64,000 nucleotides of DNA from Atopsyche davidsoni (Eukaryota > Arthropoda > Insecta > Trichoptera > Hydrobiosidae): contig JAILWY010000027.1 of the NCBI GenBank assembly GCA_022113835.1, positions 870,501 through 934,500 of the forward strand, written 5' to 3'. Both the position numbers and the translations under genes were made by a program. The first letter of the stretch is position 1; each line of letters opens with the position of its first letter. This document shows, piece after piece, positions 12,761-26,288 of the stretch. The notes beneath the pieces are model-generated. The model searched no databases. It was not told where the DNA came from and worked only from the letters and a program-made list of their open reading frames with translations.

Positions 12761-15302
12761 TCACTCGATGCAGGTGTGTTAGCATTGAAAACAATCTATT
12801 ACAAAAATAAAATTGATTTTATCGTTTTACCGAAAAAATCATATTATTCGGCTGATACCTACTCTGTTATTTAAAAAAATGATTTTATTTTATAATTTTG
12901 TTACAACCCACAGCAGTCATACGTCGCAAAATAAAATTAACTGTAAATTAATATAGAATGAAATTGAGAACGGATATCCGTTTGTTTGTGGTATTTAAGA
13001 ATCAAATTTCATATTTAATGTACGATTTTATTGAATATAAGATTTCACAATACTTTACATGTATTGAAATATATGTATTTTGCTTACATAATAAAAATAA
13101 TTCTACATTCATTCATTCTCTCATGGCAGCACCCTTCTTCATTTACTTTGAATATGTGTCTGTACACAAAATATAAACTATTCATAATCTTAACTGCTTT
13201 TACTTGTTATTAAACTCGTAGAATGTGTTCGTAGGTTTCGGTGGTTTTTTTTTCAAAATAACATGATCTTGGTGTTGAAATGCGGCTTAACACCTAAAAA
13301 CACAGCACTTCATTCAGCATGTCATTGTTTTGAATAATTTTCTACAAGCTCGTGAATCAGAGCCTCTCTCAAGTGGAAGTGGCATTGGCCGTTTGACCCG
13401 GGCACGACTCTGATCCCAGGGCACTAATTGCATTTAACATTGTCTTCGATGGGAACTCATCCACCAATCATTGTTCAATTAACTCAATGTGCGTATCGAC
13501 GGCTGCGGCCAATAACATGATAAGTCGAATTAAATTTATTTCTATATACATCATATATATCATGGTCCAATAATCGCAATACGGAGCCTGTCTTTAAATT
13601 CCCAATATTCAATAAAACACATTTTAAAAATATATACTTGCAGTTGTCCCTTTTTTCGTCTTCTTTTTTGCCATTCTATAATATCAGATTAACTGGATTT
13701 AATGCAACAAATATACAGATAATTTGAGCTAGGATATAAACATGAAAAGTTTATTATCAGTATTTTATATTTGGCATCATAAATTTTAATTTCATTTTCT
13801 TAATTGAATCATGAAACACGCTCTGTGTTTTTGACTTACCCCTGATTGGTCTTTCAATTAATTTTAACTATCCAATTTATTTTTATTTATGTTATTTCAC
13901 GGGTGCTGCCACTTTTGTCTATAGGCCTATTTATATCCTATAATGTCGCCACATGTGTTTGCACCCCTTAAATAAGGGCGCATCGTCCCCGATAATATCT
14001 ACACAGCATCTGGCAACAAATTCCTGGAATTTCCGTTAGTATTTTGTTTGCTTACCGGAAATTAAACCGCGTTCTTCAAAATAGTACCCGCATAGTTTGA
14101 AAATGAATATATATAAATAAGGGTAGTTATGTTGTTAGTTTGTAAACATTTTTTTACAAAGCAACATCACTTAATATACCTTCTACTTTATGCGTTTAGA
14201 ATCTCACTGTCGATTAAAGTGAACATACTATTTCTAAGTTTAGAAGTTTTTATATTTATTCTTTTCTACAACATAAAAATAAATTTAAGAATTATAAATA
14301 AAAAAAACCAAGTCCTCATTGAATCTTTGATGAATAATTGACGTAATGTATAAAACTCCGTGTCATATTTTTTTATTTCAATCATTCACTGATGGGAAAC
14401 ATTCTATATACATGCGTAAAAAATGACTGGTATTTCTAATATTAAAATTAAAAATTATTGATTGACTGATTGACACGATTCGTTAATTGTATTTACTCTT
14501 TAGCATAAGTCATCATGTGGAATTTAATTTTTTTGTACATCAAGCCCTGACACATATGCTAATTAAAAATTCACAACATATTCAGCTCTCCAAATTATGT
14601 TTGTATGTCAGTGAGATTTTCGTTCATTGCGTGTGATCCCATCAGCCAAGTAAATAGCAAAACGGCTCGGAGACTACAAACACTATTCCCAATCGTCTTG
14701 TCAATTTGTTATATTAATGTTATACAAATAAAACCAGTGTTTTAACTATATGAAATTATATTGCTTCATTGTAAATACACCAATACAAAAAAAAAACAGA
14801 AATTTACCTTAAATTTATTTGGATGCTTTTGAGTTTATTATTGACCAAATAAATTACAATCCCAGTAACAAGTAAAATTTTAAATTTAAACTCTTTCAAA
14901 CGTTTCAAACTTTCACTCTCTATTTATTTTATGTTTTATCGTTTATTTTTAAGCCGATTTTGTAGAATTCTTAAATTAACTTGTGTCTGAAAATTCGCAT
15001 CAATTAATAGAGCCATTCATTGAATTATATAATATTGTTTATTTAACGGTTGCTTCAATATTATTTTAATGAAAAAATACACAGGTTAGTATGGCATCAT
15101 TAGACGTTATAATCGTGCTCAAAGAGACGAGTAACAAAAAACCCAGTCAAATATAACTTTATATACCTAAACATCGAATAGTGATGTGTGTTGGATTGGT
15201 TTTCAATAATCAATATCTTCGAATACAATATTGAATTTTAAATAAATATCTATTGTAATCAATTTAACATAACACAATCAATATGATTGAATTTTTTAGA
15301 CA
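12761..15302. other. No gene seen
   Basis: AT-rich sequence. Short open frames at 12,958-13,213 and 14,129-14,341 are rich in Ile, Phe, Asn and Lys, as expected from AT-rich noncoding DNA, and have no splice context. Confidence 0.45.
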
Positions 15303-15372
15303 CTCAGGTAGGATTCGAACCCACACAACCTCGGCTTCCGTCATTTCGTTTAATCGAAACACTGTTCTGTAA
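15303..15372 (-). repeat. SINE-like module with tRNA T-arm
   Basis: The minus strand reads GTGTGGGTTCGAATCCTACC, giving a 5-bp T-arm stem (with one G-T pair) around a TTCGAAT loop, then TGAGTGTC. Members at 12.7 kb and 17.6 kb share the TTCRAAT core and the trailing GTGT(T/C). Upstream, ACGGAAGCCGAGG could be a decayed A-box region. I call it a dispersed tRNA-derived repeat. Confidence 0.5.
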
Positions 15373-17559
15373 ATCACCTTTTTTTAATGAAAACACAAGT
15401 GTTTTATCAACATTCTTGTGACGATATCGATACAGGCGATAACCTTAAATGTGATAATTACCGCAATATCTAAGCAATTTAGCTTACTACATCCAAGTTA
15501 GAAAAGATTTTTCTGATTTTGACATACTGAGTTCAATAAGTTCGTCACTACTGGTATGCGGTTCATAATTTAACAAACACGTGTGCTCTGGGCGATTGTT
15601 TCGTGCTGACTGATGCTGAAGCTTTAGGTGTTTATTGAAGATCATAAACACTCAGGTGTAACGGCATTCTAAACAAACATACAACTGGTCGTCTATCGGT
15701 CAATTTAATCGATTATATTCGATGGTTCCCATCACTAGTGTTGGCACGCGTAGACCCACTAACGATATATGTTTGCTTTTCTCCTGATGTTCCCTTGCAG
15801 AATGTATAATATGTACATCGTACAAAACGACTTGCATTTTTTGTAATTGATACATTAATCTCGCTGGCTTCACTTCAAATGTCTGCAACGGACGTTTAAT
15901 TAAAAAAATATTGACTTAAATGAAGCTGTTTTCGAATAAAAAATGTAACTAGTATCTTACATATACATAACACATACATAAAATAACATATCACATTTCA
16001 TAGCCCCAATTAAATGATTGTAAATAAATAATATCAAAAACAAATTTCACTTAATTTGTATACATAGCAGATGTTTATGAAACTGTTAAATGTGGATTGC
16101 CGTATATTTTATAAATTCCATTAATTAGCACATATTTAGGGAAAACCGTTCCTTATTACACAATAATATTTATTTACGATCAAACGATAATTGTATTAAT
16201 ATTTAACACATTTAAAATAACAATAAATTAATTACATCAATTATTACTATATACATAACAATTATAATTTTATTAGTTATAACTGATAAGTTGTTGCGGA
16301 ATTAATTGATTTTCAAATATTTTAATATCAAATTTAACTAAAAAAGCTAATTTTTTTAAAATTTTTATAATAATTTTATTTTTTGTCTTTTATGTAAATA
16401 ATAATAGCAAAATGACGTCAATACTTGTATATAATTCAGTTTCAAGATATTTGATTTGTTTGAGCGAAGACAAAATGATTTATAAATATCACACCGTAAT
16501 ATATATTTTTTTAAAAATTAAGAAATAATAACAATACTCTATATTTTTAATAGCTTTAAAAATATGCTACAATATCGAATATTACTAAATAGTAATAATT
16601 AAAATATAATCGTTTTAAGTACATACTTGAAAATGTTTTTCGTGGACAGCTTTTAATAATATAAAAGTGATTTAAAAACACACAAATCTCTTACCTTAAT
16701 AACGTAAAAGCTTGGCTGTAAAGTGAAACGTAAACTTGCAATAACTTTTCATAAAATTTGGCTTCGATAGAAGAGTATCGTTTAAAATGCCATAAGGTTT
16801 ACGACAGTTTCCAGTGTATTTTTATTGACCTTTAGGATTGAAATACCTTTTGGTTTACCTAAAACAAGAGGCTGAAAATAATATTGATTTTGCAGGAACG
16901 GAGATGAATCAAAAGTGTACAAAAGAAAATATTTTATCTAAATTATATAAATAAATTATTGTTCTATATCGTATTTTATAAATAATTTTTAGTTACGTAG
17001 TCCTTTTTTATTATTTAGATATAAAAGACAAATATATACTCGAGATAACGTCAAATTTTATAGTAACCACCCTAGAATATTAATTGATTGCTTAATAATA
17101 TATGAAACAGATTTATTTTTTGCTCTTGAGCAATGATTGTATTTTGAGATCCTATCAATAAACCAATTTTTCCATGATATTTTCTCATGTTATTTTTGGA
17201 CGAAAGAGACCTATTAAAAGTTAAAAAATGGACTATATGCCTTTTTTAAAAATATATATTGGATGAGGTGTTTGTTATAGTTTAAAAATCTTTTGACGAT
17301 TAAAATGATTAATCCTTGATATACTATAATTTATATTACATTTATATTGATAGTAAATAAAACACTTATTTTAAAATTATACTAAACAATTTATTACGTT
17401 TATTACACCTGAAATATCTGGATAAAGTATAAATTATACCTTTATTTATGATTCCATTAAAATAAAGAATGGACTTTATAATTTTTCTCTTCATATTTTT
17501 TTATCCTCTTAACGAATGGTTGACTAAAGGCCCTGATGGGAATTATGAAGAACTGGAAA

Positions 17560-17612
17560 CAGGAAATAATATCGGATAATTTGAGGTTCAAATCCTCAGG
17601 AGTGTTCAAAAT
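17560..17612 (+). repeat. T-arm-like module of the SINE family
   Basis: TGAGGTTCAAATCCTCA forms a perfect 5-bp stem with a 7-nt TTCAAAT loop, followed by GGAGTGTTC. This matches the tail of the 15.3-kb member. No tRNA cloverleaf is present. Confidence 0.4.
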
Positions 17613-18581
17613 ACGATTTATCCAAAATATCAAAAATAAAATAGAATCTTAACGTTTTAATCTAAATGTGAAATGATTTAACTGAATTTACAAATAAAAT
17701 GTCTATTCTGAGAGTCAGTTAAAATTAATTAATTTAATATTTCCGAAATTTTCACCATTACAAGTTTATTGAGTATACAATATTCAAATCATCGATTCAC
17801 ACTTAAAGTGCTTTATTATATTTTTTTGAGGATTTGACACAGTTAAGATACTAATCCCGCTTGTGTAACGCGAAAAAAATATTTTGAGGATTTTTTCAGT
17901 CGTTTCATGTGTGAACCGATCGGCTGAATTCAAAGTTTACAGTATGTATTGTAATGTAAATGTAGTGTAATGTAAAAATTTCTTTGTAGCAAAGCTCTAT
18001 TTGATGTTGCAATGCAAATTATAATTTTACAATTTAAATCATGAATTTCCAACCTATTGCTTCACCATTAACCCACATCCATGGTACTTCGAAATTTAAC
18101 AGTCAAAGATCAATCAAGCCAGCTTTCCAATCAAGGCTCTATCAAGCTGACAAACACCTAGACTAGATTATGCACCGCAGCAGTGGCTTGCGGTAAATCT
18201 AAAACCTAGGCAAGCAGTTTTTTTTTTGAACCAAATATATCACGAAAATAACTAACAATATGATTTTAATCTATATTATGAAAAAATGTTTATTTCCGTG
18301 ATTTTTCAGGGAGTAAAATAGCGTGTCTTGATTTTGGACTCACCGCACTCCAGCGATATACACGAAGCAATACTTAAATAAATACTATTATTCAAAAGAT
18401 TTATTTTTTTAATTATTGATACTCATTTTCAGTTACTTTGTTCTTTTCTACGAACGTCGATATTTCAGCGCTGAAGCGTCACAGGCTGTGAAGGGTTAAC
18501 GATGTTTGGGCAGAGTCGGTCGTATCTCACAAAAAGTGGTTTAATTGCTGCAGGCGATTGCGAAACTGTGATGTTTTCTGA

Positions 18582-18609
18582 CTGAAAAAAACTTTAAAGT
18601 TTTTTTCAG
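18582..18609. repeat. Perfect 28-nt palindrome
   Basis: CTGAAAAAAACTTT is followed directly by its reverse complement with no loop. Function unknown. It could be a protein-binding palindrome or a replication-derived inverted duplication. Confidence 0.7.
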
Positions 18610-20104
18610 CTAGAAACCGCTCGGTGGTTGCGGAATTTGAGTGATTGAAAAGGGTATTTTATTTTTACAGCTCGTTCCGCGAAAGATGATAACGACGCTG
18701 GAAAATTTTAGATTGATTGATCAACAAGAAACTTTAATGGGTTTTTTAGGAGATGGTTTTATGTTATCTATCAATCTCAATAAAAGCGGACGAGGGAAAA
18801 TATATTTAAAAGTTTACCTACTTTTATATTAAAAAAATATATAGCTTGAATACAATCGATTTGTTTAGTTAAAATTGAAAAATGATATTATTATATTGCA
18901 AATATAATAATATCACTAACAAAATTCTCAGTATTGTAATACATACTATTTTAGAACAATGTTTTATGCAAAAATGCTGAGACTTGTACGTTAAAGTATA
19001 TTATAACAGGAGTGTGCTATTAATTTTGAGATGATAATTTTAATTTGAGATAGGTAAAATTGTATAAAAACAAATTTCGCAAAACAATTAAATACGCATA
19101 AGATCATTGCTTCTTTCAATCACTTATACCGTTTTTAATTACGCCCATTTACTAAAAGTAATTTAAACCGAATTCTGGAAACTAAAGCCAAGTTTGCTCG
19201 TTTATCCCGATCGTTTAAATTTTTCATCGTGCCATCGTTCAGAGAGATAAATTCTGATAATTTTAAGTTAAAATTTACTGCAACAGTTTTGAGTTTGAAT
19301 TCCATTTAAAATATTTAATTTACTAAAAATCCTATTGTTCATAGGAATTCTTCGAATAGTTGATTACAAGGACGGACCGTCCCTGCTAGATACCTGCGTA
19401 TATTTTTATGGCAAAAAGGAGTAAGTAAGAAAACGCGAAGCGAAATATACAGCCTCCGCCTTTTTACGAGAAACCACTCTCGTGACGTCATACGCGCGTG
19501 TTTACGCGGCATGTGCGTAAAACGTATACAGAGTAATACATATTATATAATTTTGTACAGCGTGTGCTTAACAGCATGTACACGGGCTTACGAACCGGAT
19601 GATAAGAAGCCTTTTTACATTATGCTTTATTATTGTCGCCGCATTACGTATCTCATGTGCAGGTATCTATATTCCCTTGTGAAATGGTTTGAAATATATA
19701 TTTTTATTTATTTCTGAAAATTTCTGAATTTTATATAAAAAAATTAATTGCTGATATTTTACCTGTGATATATTTATTGAGACACTTTGAAATAAACTTG
19801 CTAAGGTTGTAATTTGAATAATACCGAGAACATAAAGCGGAACTTTCTTTGAGAGCGAAAGCGTTACGGTGCCTGACTTCTATTAAAATATGAGTAAAAT
19901 TAATACTGACTTTAACAGTACAAAATATTCACAACGTTAGATTTATGTTATTTGTACATAAATTTCTTAAGCTAGCTTAATGTACATATGCGTAGATTTA
20001 AGCTGACTATCGTTACATAAAAAAAGTTTTATTTAAGACAGCGTTCAAGTTTAACTTGTAATACTCCGTATTTGAAATAAATGCTGTTAACATTGAAATA
20101 GTTA

Positions 20105-21288
20105 TTGGGTCTATTCAATAAAAACCGGATTTTTTTTAGGATATTTGAGCGTTTATTTAAGAAAATCTTGTACAATTCTATTATTCAAAGTATTGTCCAT
20201 CGGAAGTAACAACATTTCCCCATCTTTCTGGCAATTTGCGGATGCCATCCCAAAAAACCCGGTCATGTTTTGAACCAAAGAACGAATCGAGTCAATTTTT
20301 GATGCCTTGGACTGAAGTGAAGCGTATTCCGGAAAGTCCATTCTGCGTCGACCGAAACAAAAGGTAGTCAGAAGGCGCCAAGTCTGGACTATGTGGGGCA
20401 AAACTTTCGCTATTTTCCAAATAGTGTTTAACGGGTTGAGCAACATATGGACGAACATTGTCATGTTGGAAAATCAATGTCTCGTATCTGGTTTCCCATT
20501 CTGGCCGTTTTTCCTTCAATGGTCTCTTTTAACAAATCAGATGTTGTTTGTACACCTCTCCAGTAATGGTTTTACCCAGTTTTAAAAGCTCATAATACAC
20601 AACTCCCTTCTGATCCCACCAAATATAGAGCATTATCTTGGCTGCGTGAATATTCATTCTTCTTCGGTGTCGATTTGGCTGGTTGAACGGGCTTCAAATA
20701 CGATTTTTTGCTCTTTGGGTTGTCTTAATGAGTCCATTTTCCATCGCCAGTAACAACTCGATGCAAAACGACTTCTTTTTATGACGCTCGAGCAGCATTT
20801 CAGATATGCAAAATCGCCTTTCCACGTCTCTCGGGTTCAACTCCTATTGCACCCATTTTTCTAACTTCTGGATGAATTCCAATGCTTTTAGGCGCTTGGA
20901 AATGGCTGCTTGGGTCATATTCAATGATTCTGCAAGCTCTTCTTGTATTTGACACGAGTCTTTGATGTCAAAATCGCCACTTTAAAAGCGTTGAAACCTC
21001 TCAAAACACTGTGTTTTCGTAAGAACATATTTACCATACAATCCCATGAGCAAACAATGACTTTCGGCTGCAGTTTTCTTAGCAAAAAAGCGACTGCCGC
21101 AAATGCTATTTTTTTCGTCATATTTCAAAATTTTCCATGTTTGAAAAAAAAATGATGCGCACAAGAAAATCAAACATTGTTGACTGATTTTGACAGCTTA
21201 TGTATAGAGCTTTAAAATGACACATACGAGTATATCAATGATGTGCAACAGCGCATAAAAAATTCCGGTTTTTAAGTTATAGACCTAT
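20105..21288 (-). mobile_element. mariner element, full length, inactive
   Basis: Terminal inverted repeats of about 30 bp bound the element. The left end, TTGGGTCTAT then AAAAACCGGA, is mirrored at the right by TCCGGTTTTT then ATAGACCTAT. TA dinucleotides flank it (20,103-20,104 and 21,289-21,290), the mariner target duplication. Length of about 1.18 kb is close to the family's usual 1.2-1.3 kb. It carries a broken transposase on the minus strand. Confidence 0.88.
20181..21125 (-). pseudogene. mariner transposase pseudogene
   Basis: The minus strand encodes a mariner-type DD34D transposase in several frames. The N-terminal part is helix-turn-helix-like (KKTAAESHCLLMGLYGKY, about 21,080). 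VVTGDGKWTH, with a stop straight after, marks the first catalytic Asp (about 20,740). HDNVRPYVAQPVKHYLE carries the second Asp (about 20,450), and HSPDLAPSDYLLFR the third (about 20,375). The C-terminus reads PERWGNVVTSDGQYFE and stops at 20,181. Frame changes occur near 20,980 and 20,330, so no intact protein is made. Confidence 0.88.
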
Positions 21289-22639
21289 TATTTTTTTGGG
21301 CTTTCGAGAGTCTAGAAGTCTATAGGTTTTCACCGTCTGAAGACACCCCTAAAAAGCCAAAGTGTTTGCAAGGTGATCTCTTTGATATGGACAGCCGTGG
21401 TCATCACGTGACATTTTCTCAAAAGGCTTCTCCATGCATATGTATATCTACAAAATCAATCCCTAATTACAATAAACCATTTTAGATTACAAAGGGCAAG
21501 TTTCTTCTCCCTCCCCCGCACGCACTCGCAGCGCGCCGGACAGAGAGGACGGTCATCTTCAGGTAATTAATTCTTGCTCGAGGGTCCTCCGATAACCTTT
21601 ACGGGTCAAGTGACCTCCAAATTTGAATTTTATACTGAAATTTAATTTAAAAAAGGAACACCAGACGTTCGAAAATCGAATTTTACAGTTTGAAAGTAAT
21701 TTTCACTGGAATTAGCGCCGAATAATGAAAGAAATATTAGCTTTTTTTTTCTAGTTGAAGATTATTATATAAGCATACATAATTCAGGTACGGTTAACTT
21801 TTTTGCAAATTATTATAAATTTCTTTAATAATTTTATTTTTATGCCCTTAATGAAGTTGAAACATTAGATATATGGTTTTATAAAAAAAATATTTTCAGG
21901 AAAATAAATGCTTAAAAAATATATAATAAATATAAATAAACCAATTGGTATATGAGATCAATAATTTTTATAGCTTAGACAACAAGAACTCTTATATCCC
22001 ATTATATATTTAGACTCATGTTTAACGTTGTCTTTATAGTATGAAAGCACGTTTAATGTTTCAGTGATATATACCAGTAGCTTTTTATACCAAAAGCTTT
22101 TTGTTTATATTTATATAATGCAAATGGAACTTTATCATACGTTTTGCGGTCCAATAATTTAGAATTTGCTTTTATTTATGGTACCTGAGTACTTCACAAA
22201 AATAAATTTCGAAATAACATTTTTGCAAATCACTCAAACAAATTAATCCCACACGGCCAGTTTTTACTACATAATACGTACCATGCTACACTCAATAGAT
22301 TAATAAATGCTTTTTTTTTGGTTTGGTCTCTTTTTTTGTTAGTTTTAAGGGCGGTTTTGGTTTCAGCCGAAATTGGTGGAATTCAAAGCCCCATCCATAC
22401 AAATCACTCAAATCGGCTTAGTTTCAATCAAAAGTTTGCGTAGCTGAAAGGAATCGATACTCGGAGGCTATACTCTTACTTAATTGCCAGCCATTTGAAA
22501 ATGGGTCATTCGAATAGGCTGTATTAACGAAATCATTATGTAAAACTTGTGAATGGATGCTTTTAAGCAACGCAAACGCCACTTTATTCAAATAGGTCAA
22601 GTTAATACACCGACTAAATCAAACTGCTATATCGGTTGT

Positions 22640-22845
22640 TTGGATTGCTCAAAGTGAACAAACGGCCAAGTCTATTGAGTACTTTTAAAAGTAAAATTTA
22701 ATTTACTGCACTGTACAAACTACAAGATATAAAAATAAATGGTAATCGTGACTCTTCAAAGTTAAAGTAAACAAATTGCTAAATAGATTGAGTACTATTA
22801 AAAGAAGGATTAAATTTGCTGCATATTATTGAATTCAAACGATTG
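22640..22845 (+). repeat. Diverged tandem duplication, about 113-bp unit
   Basis: The block GTGAACAAA, then ATTGAGTACT (22,673), TTAAAAG and a TTAAATTT-like string recurs at about 113 bp (ATTGAGTACT at 22,786) with substitutions. There are two copies. Confidence 0.55.
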
Positions 22846-23099
22846 AAATATTTGTTTTTTTATTTTTATAAAAGATGCATAAGGAAGCATGATTACTTAT
22901 TTAATTAACACAAAGTAGACGAATGTCCATAGACATTGATCAAAAAATTGGGCTGATGAAATATTTCGAGTGTTTATTTAATTTGAACAAAAATACAAAT
23001 AACTAAAATGACCATATGATAAATTTAAGCTTTTTGAAATATTTTTACGAAATCAAGTACTATTTATATTTTGTTTTTAAAAATATCCACAAAATGACC

Positions 23100-23235
23100 A
23101 CCCTGTAGCGGCCATAATGCTCCCACACGGTGGTCAGTCGCTTGAAAGGGTCGCCGGGCGGGCGTTAAACTTTAAGTGCATCCGGTAGCACTGAGCGGGT
23201 GACGTCACGCATGCACTGCATGCAGGCAAACGCTG
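23100..23235. promoter_or_regulatory. GC-richer island with CRE palindrome
   Basis: A compact GC-richer block stands in AT-rich flanks. It contains TGACGTCA (23,200-23,207) and the inverted pair GCATGC...GCATGC about 5 bp later. No initiator or exon could be tied to it, so the regulatory role is inference. Confidence 0.25.
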
Positions 23236-26159
23236 GAACACTCAGCAGAGAAAATCAAATATAAATATTACTACACAATTTCGCCAGTGATAAAGATAGA
23301 AGACGAATTGTATAATACAAACGGTTGGCAATCAAGGAACCTATTGAACTACGAAGCAGCTGAAAATCGCTTGGACAATCCTCCGCCCAGAAATGTGCAT
23401 TAGAGGGTATAATAGAAAATGTATGGTATTTAAAAAGTTTTAGACTTGAATAGGAGTTTATGCAGATCTTAAGACCCCATGGTTGGCAAGTTTCTATCAG
23501 AAATGTGTACTGAACGCGTAGGGGGTAACTCGGCAAAAGTCTGTTTATGTTTGTTATCTCGCAAGTTATAGATATAAATACGAGTTCATGCAAATCAATA
23601 GAGTTCTCGGAAATACGAAAAGTTTGTAACGATCTCTGCCCAGATATATGGGTTATTATTTTTGTTTAGTTAATGTTTGGCTTGGCTAATTCGTGTGTAT
23701 TTTCGCTTTTGAGAAATTGGCCTATCGCCACGAAATCGCCTCGATACCGCGGCACGACAAGCGAAATTAAAAACGTTACGCAATAAGCACACTTGTAAAT
23801 TTAATCAAATGTTATTTGCGAATTTATTCGGTTTCGTTTTGTTCATGACGCGAGATTGCTCATGCTTAATCTGTAGTATACTATCAAACCAAATCAAAGC
23901 TGAAAAATCACATACTAAGGGGTGTGCGATATATTTTTTCTGTATAGTTCATACCTTTGAAATACCGTCCTAAAATATTTTTGTTTGAACGAGTTTTCAC
24001 CCCACGAAAGTAGAAAGAATAGAGATATGTTCAGTAAGATGGTCACCAACCTCTTATGAGGAGGGGTATCTTAAGAAGAAAAGACGTGCAATGAATGTTA
24101 ACATCAATATACAGAAAAATTAAATAAAGGTTTTTATGTTTCAAATTGTACTTTGATTTCACTGTTTTTTCTGCATCAAAATGTCGCTCCTTGAATGTTT
24201 CTGCTACCTTTTAGAGACGTGCAATAAAACACAAATCAAATATATTCATATAGGAATTAGTATACAAAACTGACAACCAAATGTTATCTGGCAAAAAGCG
24301 TCTTTTTTGCGTTATTTACTTCATCAATCATAAAAAAGCCTATATTAAAGAATTCTATTGTTAAAGCCTTCTATACACGCAGCAACAAATCGCACCAACT
24401 TGCATGTTTTGTGTGACATTTTTTTTACATAGAAGTCTGCTAAATTGCATTAATGAAAGAACAAAATAAAGCTCAGTTGGTATTTTATAAAAAAAAAATT
24501 CTTGTTGCAATTTCTTGTTCGGCGCGGCCCTGCTTATACTAACGGTTTCTGTAATAGCGAATATAAAGTTAATAAAATCACACGATAACAATATATACTA
24601 AAAGCATATATTATTCTAATTTTCTTTGAGTACAAAATAAAGTATTAAGAACATGGCGTGTATAGATTTATAACCTGACTGTACAATTATATAAAAATCG
24701 GCTTGTAATTAACTTAATTTGTACATGTAACGTTTATAATAGTGTTTATACGACAATAACAGTGGTCTTAGCTAAAAACATCTTTTAATCTATTTTTTTA
24801 CAAGATTACATGACGTACGATTCGCTTTTTTTATTATTGATCTGTCATTTACTTGATTGTGTAAAATAAATTTAAATAATAATTAAATGGACATATAAAA
24901 ACATAAATATTTCAATATTTATTTTACTGCTAATATTTTTTTAATAATAGTTACTTTTAAATAAATATAAAACTAAGACAATTGAACTAAATATAAATAC
25001 TGTAAAATGATTGTAGAGATTGTATATTGTTAAGCACTGAGAGCTTTTTCACTATACAGGGCTATCGTCAATCTTCAAGAAAATTTATTAAGACGCCTCC
25101 ATGGGGCGAAAAAGCTGTAAATTCTCGATGATGCATTATGCAGTATCTGAAACTATTTTCTTTTATATAATTTAAAATATATGCTTGATAAGTATTCAAC
25201 TCCGCTACGAAGCATAATATCCTTGCTTTATTCGCACATTTTTCATCAAATATTATTTTGCATTCGAAAAAAAACCATCACGTCCCACGTACGTAAAAAG
25301 CATAGGCGTGTCGCGGCGGGTGAAATATATTTAATATATTTATTATTTATGCCGTACGCACTTCCTCGGTGCGAGGCCACCCTGTATCTTGCACTTGGCA
25401 GCCATAGCCCATATTTTACTTTTATTCCAGGCAAGAGCGCTGTCTTTTGTATCCCTTTGGATCGCACTTGTTTTTTGACAATTTCTGGTAGAATTATGCT
25501 TTGGAAAACTGTAAAATTTAGTTAAAAGATTTATAGGGATATAAATAATGCCCATGACAGATTGGATTAATTTGCAATATAACATATTTAAACTACAAAT
25601 ATGACTAAGCAATTACGATGATTTTTGTTTTAAATTTTTTTGCTTCTACAGACCAGTTACCTGTTTAAAAAGCTTGTTACCACGTATAAGCCATGAGTCG
25701 AAATTACTTGCAGACAAAAAAATGTCGTAATCTCCAAGCCACAGCTTACTTTGAGATATATCTGTCTTGCATTATCTATTAGTGTCGAGTCAATACAAAG
25801 GATGCTTACAGCATGGATAAGGCAGCAATATATATCTAATTTCTTCAAACGGGCCATAAAACTGATAAGCCACTCTTATTGCGTATAACCGGCTTAAATT
25901 CAAGTGAAGTAAAAAATTGAAACTTAAATTATTTAACTTAACTATAATATAATAAATTTCAGGAGACGTAACAAGCCGGGTACGGTTGCAATGTGATCTA
26001 CTTATATACAGTAGATTGATTATTAAATCCACGTTCTCAGATTGTTATAGACTTCACATTCTCGCTTGTGTAATAAAAAAATATACGCTTATCTCGGTCA
26101 GAGGTAAAAAATAATGGTTTTACTGAATTCAAATATAAGTGTTAAAAACGAGGGAAAAG

Positions 26160-26232
26160 TTCCACATGCGGGATGCGAACCCGCAGCTTGTTTGAAAGCA
26201 CGTCTTTAGCGTTTTCAACTGTGTCGTACAAG
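26160..26232 (-). repeat. tRNA-derived SINE head or tRNA pseudogene
   Basis: The minus strand contains GCGGGTTCGCATCCCGC, a perfect 5-bp T-arm with a TTCGCAT loop. It is preceded at tRNA-like spacing by a possible anticodon-arm region (AAAGACGTGCTTT) and an A-box-like CAGTTGAAAACGCT. No acceptor stem closes the molecule. Confidence 0.45.
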
Positions 26233-26288
26233 GAGAATATTAAGTAAATACGATCCCACAAAATGCTTTTGAATAAACGAGCCTCGTG

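Larger units (their letters stand above)
15373..20102. other. No gene seen; very AT-rich
   Basis: Nothing here can be supported as coding. CRE palindromes TGACGTCA occur at 16,413-16,420 and 19,483-19,490, the latter inside a GC-richer patch (about 19,440-19,515). Confidence 0.45.
21291..26159. other. No gene seen; includes GC-richer patches
   Basis: No supportable exon. GC-richer patches lie at about 21,510-21,600, with a possible donor CAG/GTAATT at 21,562, and at 23,100-23,235. The overlapping open frames on both strands at 25,181-25,612 are mutually exclusive and lack splice context, so they are treated as chance. Confidence 0.4.

Noticed and set aside
23255..23593. Minus-strand open frame of 112 residues
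   Set aside because: No splice context, no recognised motif, and Leu/Ser/Ile/Tyr bias. Length alone is not enough.
25181..25612. Overlapping open frames on both strands (up to 114 residues)
   Set aside because: They exclude each other, neither has recognisable motifs, and the flanks lack good splice sites.
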